From NCBI GenBank assembly GCA_028023455.1, contig JAQFVV010006352.1:2901324-2965323 (forward strand): DNA of 64,000 bases, read 5' to 3'. Source of the stretch: Epiperipatus broadwayi (taxonomy: Eukaryota; Onychophora; Udeonychophora; Euonychophora; Peripatidae). Shown here piece by piece: positions 1-14,000 of this stretch. The number at the start of each line of letters is the position of its first letter. Position 1 is the stretch's first letter. Position numbers and translations under genes: made by a program. The notes under the pieces are model-generated. The model ran no database searches. It was not told the DNA's origin and was given only the letters and a program-made list of their open reading frames with translations.

Positions 1-1938
1 AATAAATAAATACGGATGAATTTTACCATTTTAAAAATATTAATAAATAATATTCTTATTTAATAGCCTATGATAAATTTCAATACTATAATAAACTTTC
101 AAAAATTAAAGAAAATCGTTTAAATTAACAGATATATAAACAATATCTGGATTCAAAAATTAATAACTTATATAACTTATCAACCTATTTACAGTTATTA
201 TATATGTTTCTCAATTATTAATATATAAGTACTATTTACAATTGTATAACTTATATATTATATGTATTTTTGATAAATAAAATACATTAAACATTTACAA
301 TATTATGTAGTAAATACAATATAATCCTGTTTAAAATATCTATTAAATAATAACTATTCTTTATATCCTTCATCTAATTTGATGAATTATGTCAAGCTTT
401 CAATTAATTATATTTAATATTAAATATAATTTTCCTATTAAGATATAATGTGATGCCAAATTTGAAATAAAGATAATAATAATAATAATAAACATATTAA
501 AATAAATATAAGTATTATAATATATATATATAATAAAGAAAACTTATTTTCCAAAGTTGAAATTAGATATTGAAGTTTATAGTTCATCATCCTAATGAAG
601 ATCTTTTATGAAGTATATTATTAATCCATTGGTATAATGATGATTTTATTTATCCTTAATTGATAAACTGTTAATAATATTCAATGACTTGATTGATATA
701 ATATATAGTAAATATTCTTCGAATGATGATGTTCTTAATCTCCATTTTTCTATTATCATTAGATGTTCTTTTCAATTAATATTTCAAATATTTCAAAATA
801 TTTTAAAATAGCATGCAAGGTTGGTTTCGAAACCTTTATGATACAAAGCTGTTCTATTCAAAGCACATTGTTTTATCCTATATGTAAATATAATTATCTT
901 AAATTTATATATATCTGAAGAATAATGGAAGTGTTAAAACAACGTAGTTTTCAAAAAATTTAAACAGACATTCTTTTCTTTTATATTGCTATTCCTTTAA
1001 GATTTAACAGAAAATTAAAATATTTTCCTTGCAGACTTTTAATCCACAGATTATCTTAATTTGGAAAAGTTAATATTTAAATTCCAATTGTTGAACAGTA
1101 GTATTGATAAAAGAAAAAATTATTTAAAGAGAAATGATTTTCTTTTCTTCTCCTTAATAACAAGAGAACGAATGAATCTGCTCATGTGTTATTACAAGTT
1201 CATGCTTTATTCAAATATTAATTGTTCAATAGACATTTTAGATTTAATAATAAAATATATAACATTATTTATTACTCAACTTCAAATCTGGCATTTTACT
1301 CAAAAGCTTAAGATATGTATTATTTAAAACTCACATGTATATATAAATAGTATATATATGTATACATAATAAAATAGTCAAATAAAAGTTTATATTTATA
1401 AATAATTTCATAAGAGATAAAAACACGTTAGATCAAGAATAATAACTGGAAGAAATTACTATTATAATATATATATATATGTAATAATATTTACTATGTC
1501 CAAATTAATGGTTATAAAAAGAACTTCTAAATTTTTTTTTGTTTATACATACAACAAATATTATTGATGATTACTATTGTTGTTTCTATTGTACAAATAA
1601 TATTATTGAAATGATACCAATATTATTGTTAATATTACCATGGAGGTGAATTGTTAAACTAATTCAAGATGTCTTCTCATATTTTATAAATAGAATGTTT
1701 TCAAATATGTCTATCAAATTTTTTATCACTGTTATATTTAGTTATAAAAACACTCATGCACATAAAATTAAATTTAAAAGAACACCACCTAGAATTAAAA
1801 AAGCATAACACTAAGAATAATAATAAGAAATTATTTTAAATATTATCTGTATATAATAATTTTATTATTGTAAATATATGATTAAAATTATGCTGAATAA
1901 TGATATAAAGTTTTAACATAATGTTTAAATATTGAAGC
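1..1938. other. AT-rich non-coding sequence
   Basis: No recognisable gene. Short (AAT)n (476-490) and (TA)n runs only; the 88-codon frame at 1061-1327 has low-complexity AT-rich composition and no family resemblance. Confidence 0.5.
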
Positions 1939-4260
1939 TATATATATATGCTTTTGCTGCAGAAAAGAGTTCGCAATTAACTAAAAGGAGAACCTTTGAT
2001 TCCTCTTGGAGGCCTTAAAGGAACCGAGCAGGGCAAATTCCTAATGTCCACTGCATACATTCTTGTTACTGCAGTTCTTATTACTATGTGATTATTCATA
2101 TAGTATACGAACATGGATGGGCTGCTCACCAACACATATTTGCCAGTGTGGTGAGTTTATTGACCTTTTACCTCTGAGTTTAAGATCAAGACACTCCATG
2201 GTCTTTCTTCTCAGTTGCCTGATATGGCAGAATGAATTTTTGTGTAAATAATAAATATTTTTCTAAATTATATATACAATTATGATAGACAAAAATAAAT
2301 CATGGCCCTTATTTCCAGGAGGCTGTAAAATCACCAACCAGGGTAGCGGTTGGTGGCTGAAGGATGCTAAGAATCCCCTGATTGCAGATACAGGCTTCCA
2401 ATTGTAGATGACTTTTTATTTAGGTACTTACAATTGCAGATCACTTTCAATTGAAGAAAGATTGCAAGAATTAGAAGAAGAACTGTCTTATATTAAATGG
2501 GACATTATTAAACTTTGTGAAGTTGGCAGAAAAGGTGAAGAGACAGTTGATTCAAAAAGTGGACATTTACTCTATTATAAAGGCACATATATTTGAAATA
2601 TAAGTGAAATTGAAGAACAACATTGTGGAGATTGATGGTGTATTGAACAAAATGGCAAGATTAGTGATACAACTTAATAGCAGATACAAGGTGCAGATAA
2701 TTCTGGTTTATGCCTCAACAAGTTCTCATAGTGATAAAGTAGTATAAGATTTTTATATGGATGTACAAAATGCTTTTGATCAAAGTAAACAACATTTTAG
2801 ACTTGTTATGGGAGACTTTAATGCTAGAATTGGTAAACAAATAAAAGATGTAAGTGCTGTACGTAATTTTGGTTATGGTAATAAAAATGAGAAAGGACAT
2901 AGACTTGTGGAGTTTGCAGAAAAAGAAAAACTTCATATTATGAATTCTTTTCATGAGAAAAATGTTAAAAGAAAAAGGCACATGAAACATCCAAATGAAG
3001 GTACAGCAGAATTGGATTATATTTTGACTAACAGAACATACATATTTCAAGATTGTAATGTTCTTAATAAATTTAACACAGGAAGTGATCATTGATTAGT
3101 AAGATGTAAGATATATACTAATGCAAAATTAAAGCGACAAAATTTATTAAGAAAAACAATATATACCGTTGATATTCCTAATCTTCAGAAATATTCTAAT
3201 GAATTTAAATTAGAAATTACAAATCGATTTCAAGTATTATCACATTTTAAATATGATTCAGATTTGAATGAAATTAATATGAAAATAACTGACAAATTTT
3301 TAAAAACTGCAACAAAGTTTAGCTTGTAGAAAAAAGGAGCAATTGACTAATAAAATTTCTACTGAGACTAGAGAATTTATGAAGAAAAGAAGGAATATGA
3401 AGATATACAAAAATGATTCATTAAAAGGATTGAATATCTTGAATTTTGTAAAATGGTGTGGAAAAGAGTTGAAAATGATATTAGAAAGTATAACTGTGAA
3501 TTAGCAAGGAAAGCTGTAGAAGAGAATAAAAGTCTCTAGGGTGTAAAATAACGTTTTGGTATTGATAGGAAATTTATATCTGCAATAAGAAAAAAAGATG
3601 GAATTATTACTAAAAAGAGAGATGACATCATGAAATGGATAGAAGACTTTTATCAAGAATTATATAGTAACAAAGAACAAGTACCTCCTATGGTTATTTT
3701 TTCTTCTGAATTGCCCAGGATTTTAAACAAAGAAGTGAAACAAACAATTAAATGTATGAAGAAAGGAAAGACTCAAGGTAAGGATGGAATTATAATTGAT
3801 ATATTAAAAGAAGCAGGTGATGAAATAGAATTTTTTAGCAAAGTTATATACCAAATGTCTAAATGATAAAGATGTACCAGGTGATTGGAAGAATGCAGTA
3901 TTAATATTAATATTTTAAAAATATGATAAAAAATTTTTTAGAAATTACAGACCTATCAGCCTTTTATCAGTTTTATACAAAAATTTTATCAAGATAATTA
4001 CAATTTGTCTACATAGTACATTAATCTGGATTTAAAAGTGGTTTTAGTACAGTAGATCACATCCAGGTATTGAAAGAAAATATAGAAAGGACAAATGAAT
4101 ATGAGTTGCCATTATGCTTTTGATTTGTAGATTATGAAAAGGCATTTGATTCTATAAACATTTCTTCAGTGATTAAATCATTGGATCATCAAGGTATAGA
4201 TCCAGAATATTGTCATATTTTAAAGAATATTTATAAAAATGCAACAGCAACAATTAGACT
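1939..4260 (+). pseudogene. RTE-type LINE, degraded copy A
   Basis: Collinear over about 2.3 kb with the better copy on the minus strand at 36736-39320. Open pieces at 2408-2596 (endonuclease start: TFYLGTYNCRSLS), 2757-3095 (endonuclease with MGDFNARIG and the ...GSDH end) and 3630-3866 (linker to RT) lie in changing frames with many stops. The RT core NYRP region (~3945) and DYEKAFDSI motif A (~4135) can be followed. RTE-type elements encode an APE endonuclease and a reverse transcriptase used for target-primed reverse transcription. The 5' end (TATATATATG then CTGCAG) matches copy B; the 3' end breaks off at ~4260 before motif C. Dead element. Confidence 0.85.
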
Positions 4261-4862
4261 ATTTTCTGGATTATGGCCTTCTGGCATCCATTGATTACCT
4301 TGGTTTGCACTGAGTGGCAATACATATAGAGAGTTTCACCGTTTTTAATAACAGTTAAGAGCAAGCATAGGAAATGGTGATCATGTGATGTTTTTTGACT
4401 TAAAACCAATCCTGCCTAATAGGATAGTGGTAGCTATGGTTATTAAAGAACCAAAGACACTAAAATGTATGGGTAATGAACTGAGTTCAGACCTATATGA
4501 TTATATAAGCTGATGAGCTTGGATTGAAAAATTATAGTGTTTTCAATTTAAGTCTCATAGTTTTGTAGTTAAGGAGAGATCAAAGGTGCCTGCTGGAAGA
4601 CTGAATTAGATCCTAAGATCTAGGTGCAGTGCTATCAGATCTAAGGCTTCTCACTGACAAAGGCCACAAGCCAGAAACTTGTCTGGTGATATTGGATGAG
4701 TAGACACTAGATGGGGATTTTATGCATATGCCTTCTCACATCCATTGATTATTCTGGCTTGCACTGAGTGGCAATATGTACACTTTGAGAGTTTTACCTG
4801 TTTTAATAACAGTTAAGAGCAAACATAGGAAATGGTGATCATGTGATGTTTATTGGCTTATA
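4261..4862. repeat. Direct repeat pair (~130 bp) with ~340 bp spacer
   Basis: Bases 4265-4400 and 4735-4862 are similar direct copies, sharing CATCCATTGATTA, GCACTGAGTGGCAATA and AACAGTTAAGAGCAA and ending GTGATCATGTGATG. They abut the broken 3' end of the RTE copy, so this is probably another, unidentified, repeat inserted into or fused with it. The spacer has no open frame. Confidence 0.6.
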
Positions 4863-7300
4863 TCTGAGACTTCTATTAGGTATATGCATATTTCAAGTAA
4901 ATATACATTGAAATCAAAGGGCATTTTATCGATTTCAAAGTATATTTAGACAAGTAAACAAATAATTCTAGAGTTTTCATTTAATGCAACTACCATTCTT
5001 TCCTTTTTATATTACAATGTTATAATATCTAATAGCAATTTAATATGGCTATGCAAAAGAAAATATTAGTGTATGCATATTTAATTTCTCAGAGTAAATG
5101 TCATAGCGAATATAATATGTTTGACTATAAATCAGTGATAAGTGTTGACCTTATAAAGAAAATACATGAAAACCGAATTTTAAAAAAATGTATATGCATA
5201 CATTTCATTGATATTTAAGTGATTTCATATTATCATTAATAGCCAACATATTTATGAAGTTACTACAGCTTTTCAAACTATTAAATAAAAATTAAAAAAA
5301 TCCAAAGAAAAATGGTGCTATTTATACTCTAAGCTATTGTCTATTAGATTAAAAAAAAAACATCATAAGCATGATTATATAAAGGAATATTATAATTATA
5401 GCTAATAAAATAAATAACCAGTTTAGAATATAATTCCTCTATCTATTTTGCAGGTACAAATTCCTTTTAATAATACATCTACCTTATCTACTGATACAAA
5501 TTATAATATAGTAAGCTTAATAAGCTTCTAAGCAAACTAACTTAGGATCACAAGGAATAGCTGATTTAATAATTGGCAAAGGTAAAGTAAACATATTACT
5601 AACATATATCCATGTACATTTTCATTTAACTTAAAATAAAAGGAATTTTATCATCTCTCATATAAAAAATGAAATAGCTACACAATGAGAGGAATTTACG
5701 TCTCTCAGATAAAATAAGTTTGTAATAAAAGCAATTCACCATCTCTTATTCAAACAAAAATTATATATAAATTACTGTGTGTCACAATGCCAAGTATATG
5801 GATGCCACTATTCAAATTATTTACATAAACTACATTTACTAAAACCTTACTTCTAATACTTATATTCTTAATTACTCACTAAATATCAGCACAATTCCTT
5901 TTAACCTGGAACGATATATTTGTAAATTTTAATGTTTATAATAATAATAAATTTTAATAACCATTATATAACTCTTAATAAGTAACTATTCACACCAAAA
6001 ATAACAGCCTGTTTGCCAACGTGTATTACATATAAAGTATAAAAAATATTTTTAAATATTCTCTTTGTTCTTTTAAAAGAAAGTTTCTTTAGGAGTTCTA
6101 AGAAAGATAAAAAATGCATAGCAACAATTCGTAAGAAAATTATTAATAATGGAAATAATGTCTTTATTTCTTTTTTTATTGTTACATTTTCATTTACCAT
6201 TGTCAAATTTCCTCCATTCACAACTTTGACGCCATCCATTTCAGATAAATACACTAATGATTATTATTAATCATTTTTGAAACTAGAGATTATCTCTAGC
6301 ACAGATACAAACTTTAAACCTCAGTTAAAGATTAATATATCTGATTTTTTTTTAATTTACACACACGGAGTTAAACTTCTAAATTCAACATTCATTTTTA
6401 ATCTGATTTTCAGTAAGTTTCCCAGGTGATACTTCTTGATGAATTAGGAAAATGAAGATTACCAATAGAAAGTTAGACGATTACAAATGGACTTAAAAAT
6501 TAAAAAAATTCTTGGAAATATTGATTAACTATTAATTGGTCCACATAGTAACATTCTACCTCAAGATATCTTTAGGCTTAGGTTTAGAAAAGATAGATTT
6601 TCTTTTTTTAGATTGGCTTTTATTTTACTTTAGGCTTTTGTTTTATGTTAACATCAAGCCACAGAGACATGGCAGTAATGGAGGCAACTGGAATAGAGAC
6701 TTCACAAGATTTGTCGGATTTTATCTAGCCAATTACTCCATGGCTAATAATTTTAACAATATTGCTATTTTTTAAACTACATTAAAAGAAACTATCTAGT
6801 TGAATCAATAGTTTCTTATCAAACCTGTTTTCTTTTCATTAAGGATAAACACCTCTCCCTCTACTGCAAAATTAATGATATCCAAAATTACTATGGTTAT
6901 CTCCTAGAAATCATGCAATACTACAAATTTTCCATGGATCACTTTGCATACCCACACACACACCTTAAATATTTGTTTTTGAATGCCTTGCATTCAACTA
7001 CTTCTAAAAATAACTTTAATATTAACAAAAAATAATAAAAATACAACTTAAATAATTAACTTTTATATAATTTTATTAAAAGTAAAATCTTATGCTTTCC
7101 TTGTTTTTTTTCAATAGATATCAACACATATATATTCTTTGAGAAATATTAAAACTAAAATAATTTCCTTTAACACTTTAATCACTTTTTTAAATTTTAA
7201 ATAACTTGATTTAAATGCGAATAAAAGATTTTGATCTTAATAACTTTGTAAAATAAAAGTATAAAAAAAAAAACAACTTTCCGTGCGAAACATAAATAGA
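4863..7300. other. AT-rich non-coding sequence
   Basis: No supported gene. The minus-strand open frame 5964-6254 and the plus frame 6536-6775 have no convincing family match. The former was examined as a possible receptor exon because of its DGVKVV...NLT string, but no phase-0 splice acceptor fits. Confidence 0.4.
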
Positions 7301-7317
7301 CACAATAGATTTCTATT

Positions 7318-7427
7318 TATTTATTTTTTCTCATGTGTCATAACATCAGCCGGGAAGCGAACCCGCTAACCCGGAACCACTGCTTGTAAAGCTGCTGTCG
7401 CTGACCTCTCGACCACCAATGCTTGAC
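7318..7427 (-). mobile_element. tRNA-derived SINE
   Basis: The minus strand holds a class II tRNA-like head with an A box (TGGTCGAGAGG) and a B box (GGTTCGCTTCC), about the right distance apart for internal RNA polymerase III promoter elements, followed by TGACACATGAG and an A-rich tail AAAAAATAAATAAAT. It is clearly GC-richer than its surroundings. Flanks carry an imperfect ~13-bp duplication (ATAGATTTCTATTT at ~7305 and ATAGATTCTATTT at ~7428), as expected for LINE-mobilised SINEs. Arm pairing is too poor for a working tRNA gene. The head resembles tRNA-Ser most, but that is a weak assignment. Confidence 0.7.
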
Positions 7428-7432
7428 ATAGA

Positions 7433-8998
7433 TTCTATTTTTAAAGTCAGATTTTTGACTGCAACTAACTATATATGATTAAAATGAAAAAAAAAGTATT
7501 CTTTTAAAGATTGCATATGTCTTTTTTTTTCTTGAATTGCAAGGGCTAACTATTCCAATATATATATATATGTGTGTGTATTTAAATGTAAATGCGTGTT
7601 TGTGTAATTTAAATTCAACTACAATTTATTTGCTTTTAAATCAACCATATTATGAATTAAAAATAAGCTTATAAAAATGAATTTAATGTTTTTCACATAT
7701 AAAATTTATTAGATCGGCATAAGAATTGTACATACAAGCTCTATATGTACAAATGGTCTTACATATGTTCATATGTATAAGTGCAATATTTATTATATTA
7801 CAATTTTAAATATTTTAGGACAAATTAGACCAATCACAGATTAACAACAATTATCTCCTCATTAAAGTAAATTAAATGAGATAGGTGAAAACTTTTTGTT
7901 TCTTTATTAAAAACACCGTATTTGTTTTTTAATTTTTCAGTATCTGGCCTTTTTATACATAAATCATTATTCGCAGTTTTCTTATATATATTTTTATTAA
8001 AATATCTTAGAAAATTTAATAACTAATATATTTGCTCAAGAATGTCTATAATAAAAAACCTGAAGATGATCGATACGTAAAGACTTTAAAATATTAAAAA
8101 GTTGATCTAAAATATCATAACTCAAAAAAGTTTAATTGATTTTAATAAGAGTGAAATGAAAACTAATCGGTAGTTTGCAGCAAGGATGGAAAAATATTTG
8201 ATATAAATATGACATTTTTAGTTAAATTATTATCTAACTAGTGCAGAATTAATAGTTCTCTAACATAATTATTTTTTATCAAAAATGATCAATTTGCATA
8301 TACTCTCTTTTTTAAATCCAATTAATATTTGCAGTATTCCAATTCCTTAGTTAACAGACTATTTTCCAACTTAAAGCAGTTTAAAATTACAAGGAAAGTT
8401 AATTAGAATTAATATTAGCATCTAATGTAGAACAGACAGCAGTCCTTCAGGCTAAACTATAGAAACTGGCTCAGTTAGTGTTTCATTTTAGCCAACCATT
8501 TTTTCCACTGCACCATTAGAATATCTGTGCTTCTCTAAGCATAAAACAATATATCCAATGATGTATGCAATTTTATTCTCTATAAATAAAATCTAATACA
8601 AGAACTCAAAATAGATCTTAACTTAACTGTAGTTCTTTAAATATTTTGCTTAATGTTATAATAATTTTAATATTTGTTTCATTACTTCCTTTGGCTAAGA
8701 ATCTTAAATCTATCAATCTTGCATAGAATTTCTTTTTCTTTCCTAGATGCAGTCATTTTAATAAAAATTTAAGTATTTTGTACCTTCCAAAATAGAATAA
8801 GATATAAAAAAGCAACATGTTTCAATAATCATTTTATTTATTCTTATGAAAATATTTATATTTATTTTTTACAACACACTCATTATATTTTTATATCTTT
8901 TGCCTAATAAAATATCTAACATTTTTAAAAAACTGTTTTACTTATGTAGTTTCATACATATCAGAACTTTTTGATATATATCTATAAAAAAAACTCAC
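7433..8998. other. AT-rich sequence downstream of the receptor exon
   Basis: Intronic on the minus strand if the receptor gene continues. No coding signal or repeat family was recognised apart from short TA/TG runs at 7559-7580. Confidence 0.4.
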
Positions 8999-9294
8999 CG
9001 GTTTTTTTTCAAATCCATAATAACCAGATTCTTTTGCAATACTTTGAACTTTTTGCTCAAATTCTTGATATTTTGAATTATCCTTCATTGGCTGTAAAGT
9101 TATTTTTAAAAGAGAAGCAAATGCCTTTTTGGCTTTAATATTTTCTATTATATTGTTCGAATTCTCCCATAAATTTGATTCAATTTCAGCTGGTTGAAAA
9201 AATATATAAACATATTCTCCATTAGTCATGTTTTTCTTATAAGCCATGAGAAGAAGATCGCGCAAATTTTCTTCTGTGATGCATAGGATTATTA
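8999..9294 (-). CDS. Second coding exon of the same ANF-receptor-type gene
   Basis: The exon starts after TTTTTCAG and ends before GTGAGT, giving 296 bases: two bases completing a split codon, then 98 codons ending phase 0. Joined to the exon at 46695-47343 the split codon becomes ATA (Ile) and the protein reads IKSKGR-IIILCITEENLRDLLL, exactly the family arrangement of a beta strand followed by the 'E-LR-LL-A' helix. It continues with NMTNGEYVYIFF, as in the GEYVF strand of natriuretic peptide receptors, then KAFASLLKITLQ and a helix ending in KESGYYGFEKKP. The next exon should carry the 'YDAV-LYA' helix; I could not find it in 1-8998, so it is probably outside the window or a short exon I missed. 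Reading past the donor gives a stop at 8942, so the ORF tail is intronic. Confidence 0.85.
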
Positions 9295-9782
9295 CTGAAA
9301 AACAATATATTTATATATGGTTAAAAATAAAAAAACTAAATAAATTACAAATATAATACTTTTTAGAAAGACAACTTTTTTTTTAAATTTCTAAAGGATC
9401 TAAATTTAATCTATACATACCCATACATCCTCACATATACGAGCATATGCCTGTAGACTTTTATAAGTTTTTAAATAGAAGCTTCAAAACAAGAAGTTCT
9501 CCAAAAACATTTTATAAAGATACCTTGCAGAAGAAGGCATTATTCATCATCTTGCAAATTATTAAGTTATAAAGATTTTTAGAGTTTTCTATCATTGTTA
9601 TATCACCAAATAACAACAGTTAGATATCAATTAATTAAATAATTTTGTTAAATGGTTTACTTAGGTATATGCTATTTAACTTAAAAGAATGTATTGTATT
9701 AATCTGTTAAACAAAAAATTACAATTTGGACTTTAATCTTGGTGAGATTTTTCCATATTGTCTTCAAGGAATTTTCCCCATG

Positions 9783-9948
<166 letters not shown>

Positions 9949-10535
9949 ATATATTTTTTGTTTTTTATATTATAAATGTGATTTACAAATGATCCAATAC
10001 CATATTCATGTTTCATTTTAAAATAAAAATTGTAAGATATTCTTAAATAGAACCATATGTTGTATATGTGTGTGGATGCATGAATAGGACCACCTGAACA
10101 CCCACTCAAACAAATTAATTTTAATCAGATTAAAATAGGATTTCTAAGCATAATATATAGATATAAGATATCACGGATGTACAGATAAATTACATTTATT
10201 TCAAATCAAAACATTTTCTGATAAAATCACAATTAGTTCCAAGGTACACAAACAAATTAGTTAATTTTACTAAATAGGTGAGACTGGTATTAAAAGATCT
10301 ATTTCTGTTCCACTGAGGATAAGATATTCTTTTGTTTTACTTTCTCTAAAAGTTTTTTTAAAATTTTATGAAACACTTTTTATCATAAGAGTGAAAACCG
10401 GTAATTAAGTAAAAATGTTACAATCTGCTTAATTAACAGAGAAGCAAGTAAAGTTTTTCAGTAAAAAATAAATAGGTTTAAGTAGTAAAATGGAAATTCT
10501 GGTAACTTTAGTTAATATAATGAACATGTTAATAA

Positions 10536-11062
10536 GTCTAAACAAACTTTTCCAATAAATGTCACAAAAGAAAGTATTTAAAATTTTTATCTAGAATTAT
10601 CCCTATCCCAAACCACTTTTGAGCGCCTAGCTCACCTCAGTGAGGTGCTAAATCATTCAGCACTGGATCTAACATACCAATTCAAGCTCAGCATTTATAT
10701 AATAGTTAACTATTAAGTAGAAAATCTGAAAATTTAAAACATCTATATGTCTATAAATCCAGCTATCTAACTTAAATAGCTATATGGGCCTGAATAATTT
10801 GCCAAAGTCTTAAAAGCCAACCTATATTACTAAAATAAACCAAGTCATACATCATGTGACTAATTTAATAAGCTTGTATTACAAATGTAATATATTAAGC
10901 ATTTGGGAATAGAGATAATTCTAGATAGAGATTTTAAATGTTTTCTCCTACCACATTTATCAGAAAAGTTTGTTTAGAGCTATTAGCACGCTTATTGCAT
11001 TACATTTGTAATACAAGTTTATTAAATTAGGTCAGCTGATGTATGACTTGATTTTTTACTAT
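10536..11062. mobile_element. Inverted dimer of hammerhead-element family 1 (relic)
   Basis: Left unit ~10536-10895 and an inverted partial unit ~10905-11062; GCTTGTATTACAAATGTAAT near 10870 recurs inverted near 11015. Unit order (AACACAGCAT-like segment, AGCTATC, CTATATGGGCC, CATACATCATGTGAC, AATAAGCTTGTA) is the same as at 16572-17205 and 48352-50108. The minus strand at ~10605-10648 has a decayed hammerhead: CTGAGGT core, GAGC/GCTC stem II, then AAAA in place of GAAA, bounded by CCTCA and TGGGA. No coding capacity. Confidence 0.65.
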
Positions 11063-14000
11063 TAAATTTAGATAAATGGATATAGTGATAAAAAACAAAT
11101 TTAAAAAAAATTAATCTAGAAATTATTTGTTTAAAATCACATATAAACCTAGAAAAACATATTATGTGGAATTTTGAAGTCTATTGCCACTAGAATCTAT
11201 GCTGGAACAAATATAAAGAATGGAGGAGTAAAGCCCAATGTTTTCTCTGAACTGTTATTAGATAAGTGTGAGTTAGAGTTTCATGATAAAGCTGTTATTA
11301 TTAACAACAATAAGAGCAGTAATCCTGCTATAGCAATGTGAGAGAAGGTGAAAACATGTCCTATTTTTGCCAAATTTCCCTATAGCTGCTGCAAGAACCT
11401 AGTTGAGTAATAATTGGGGCAGTATTTTATAAACATAAACCTCAATAAATAAATTTCTAAAAATCAATGAAAAAGAAATACTTCTTAAATAAAATGTGCT
11501 CACTAAAATCAGATTGAAAAGATTGTCCAGGACACTTCATTTCCAAAGACACTACAAATACTCACAAACATAACTATGTTTGGATTCTCTGCATCAGCTA
11601 GCAATGTAAATCAGCATTTGAACATAAACTTTCTCCTATTGGAAGAATGTTGGTAATTTACATATTTTATTCCCATTAATCTAAACTTAATTTTCGTATA
11701 AAGTTTCACTTCCATAACTGTATATATATACTTACAAATATATGTTTGATTCTGGGATATGTTTGTATTTAATTACAATATTTATGAATATATGTTATCT
11801 GCATACTATTGAGTAGTAGGGTGAAGTAGGCCAAATGCATATTTCTTTTATAACAGTAAACTGGCAATCAATTTAACTTATCTAAAGTTTATTCAAAATG
11901 TATATATTGCTCAACTGTCGCTATCTTTCACCTTTACTCAAATCGTTTCTTTTCTTGAGATTACTTTTGTATTTTTACATTATTCATTACTAATGTTAAG
12001 TCAGAGATAAAAGTCACATTAGCTATATATATATATGAAATGAATTAGTCTAACATTTACTCAAGTAAACTTATAAAATATATAAAGGATTTACCATATT
12101 AACAGTTCTCTGTTAGCCCATAAATATTTAAGATATAAACTAAAAATTTAATCAACAGTATTACCACATTTATTTTAAGTAAATTATTTTTAGAGCTATG
12201 TACTTTAAATGACATTTATATCATTTCAGAATGAATGCATGTGCTTGTACCAACACTCTTTGGGTGAATTTAAAGGATATCTAGATGAATCATACGTATT
12301 AATTATTATTCGTCTTCTATTATAGTTGAGGGAATGGTTCCACAGATTATGTGCTAAACTCATATTTGGAGATGGCGTGCAATAGCATGTTTGACATAAG
12401 AAAATGCCATTTTACACTTAAGATATGTTTAATTATTAATTAAGGAATTATTTTTATATTCGATATTAGGCTGTGTTACTCTGTCGAATATTTCCTGTTC
12501 TATCATTATAAATTACCTGATGATTTCACTTATATGACCACACAGAGGCTGGCATAGTAGCATTTATTTATGTGGTAATCTTTTTTTACAGCCTAGTATC
12601 TCAATGAGTTATCTTACATATGTGGTAATAATATTTTAAATTCCTTCTTTTTCTTGATATACTATACCCATAGTGTTTTGACTATGAAGATGTCATGATC
12701 TGTAGATCATTTCATGATTGTGTGCACATGCAACATGCATTTAAATTATATATATATATATATTGAATACCGATCTGGCTGTATTATGAATTTAAATGAA
12801 TTATTTATTAGAATTTCCCTAGATATAATCATAGTATCCATTCAGGGATCATTAGAATGTGGGACAACATTAAAATGGTTATGTTTTGTACATATATGCA
12901 TCATAGAAGTTAAAATGTGTGTACTATGATATAATGTATATATTCAATTTCTAATCAGGTTAAAGTTATAAAACTGAAAAAAATTTTATATAATGACCCA
13001 ATAATAACTCAGCTGAAAGTTTATATTCATGTTCACTTTAGTTTTCATTTTATGTAAATAAGTTCAAACACTATGAAATGTACAATATTTTGATTTTAAA
13101 CCCCACATAATATGTAATACTCTGGTTTTAAACCCCCATACAATGTACTTCTAGTTCTTTTATTTTGGCAGATGAAATATGTTTAGCATTTTATATATAT
13201 ATATATATATAATTGTTATTACATGTGTTAATCTAAATTCTCATTATTTTTGCATTTGTGTTATTTATCGTAACCACTGGATTTTTTTGTTAATGTAGCA
13301 TAGTGTATCTTGTATCTTCCCTACCAAATGGGATATAAAAAAGAAAGGAAGTTAACATCAGGTGTGGTAGTCAAATGAAGATTGTCATCGAGGTGTAAGT
13401 AATGATGTTGGGCTTTATATTGTTGTAGTAATATTTTATATATGTTACACATAGACATATGAGTTGGTTTGGCATTGCCTGACTCTTAGTATTAGTTTTG
13501 CTGAATCTGCATATTTGACTATTACAATATATATTATAGCAGTTAGTGCCCTTTCTACTCCTATCTGCCTTACCAAGGTATGACTAGACTACTTGAATCT
13601 AGAAAAAATTATAAAGTATGCAGACACATACAGGTGAGGTTCAACTTTGATTTCACCAATAACCCTAGTCACTAGCTCAAGGGGAACTGAACTTTAAGAT
13701 ATAAAATATCAATTTTAAAAAGTACAAATTGCTTTCAAATAAAATTAATAACAATAAAACAAGTCATCACCAAACTAATGAGACAAAACATGTTTATTAC
13801 GCACATACATCTCAAAGACAAAAAATTTCGAGGACTGAATTAATTGTTTAAACATTTATTATTATATGATCAAAGGGATAAATTAAATATATATTATTTT
13901 AAAATCTTTCTAGGAGTAATATACTTCATACACACAAGCTTTCAATTCCTGACCCAAAGTTTGCATCCAAACCAATGCTAGTTTATAGATATACTAATGT

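Noticed and set aside
5964-6254. Minus-strand frame with LSEMDGVKVVNGGNLTMVNENVT as a further receptor exon
   Set aside because: The string only loosely recalls the segment after YDAV-LYA; the nearest AG acceptor gives the wrong phase after the phase-0 end of the 8999-9294 exon, and no donor fits well.
12505-12550. CTGATGATTTCACTTATATGACC as a hammerhead
   Set aside because: No GAA core or closing stem I follows.
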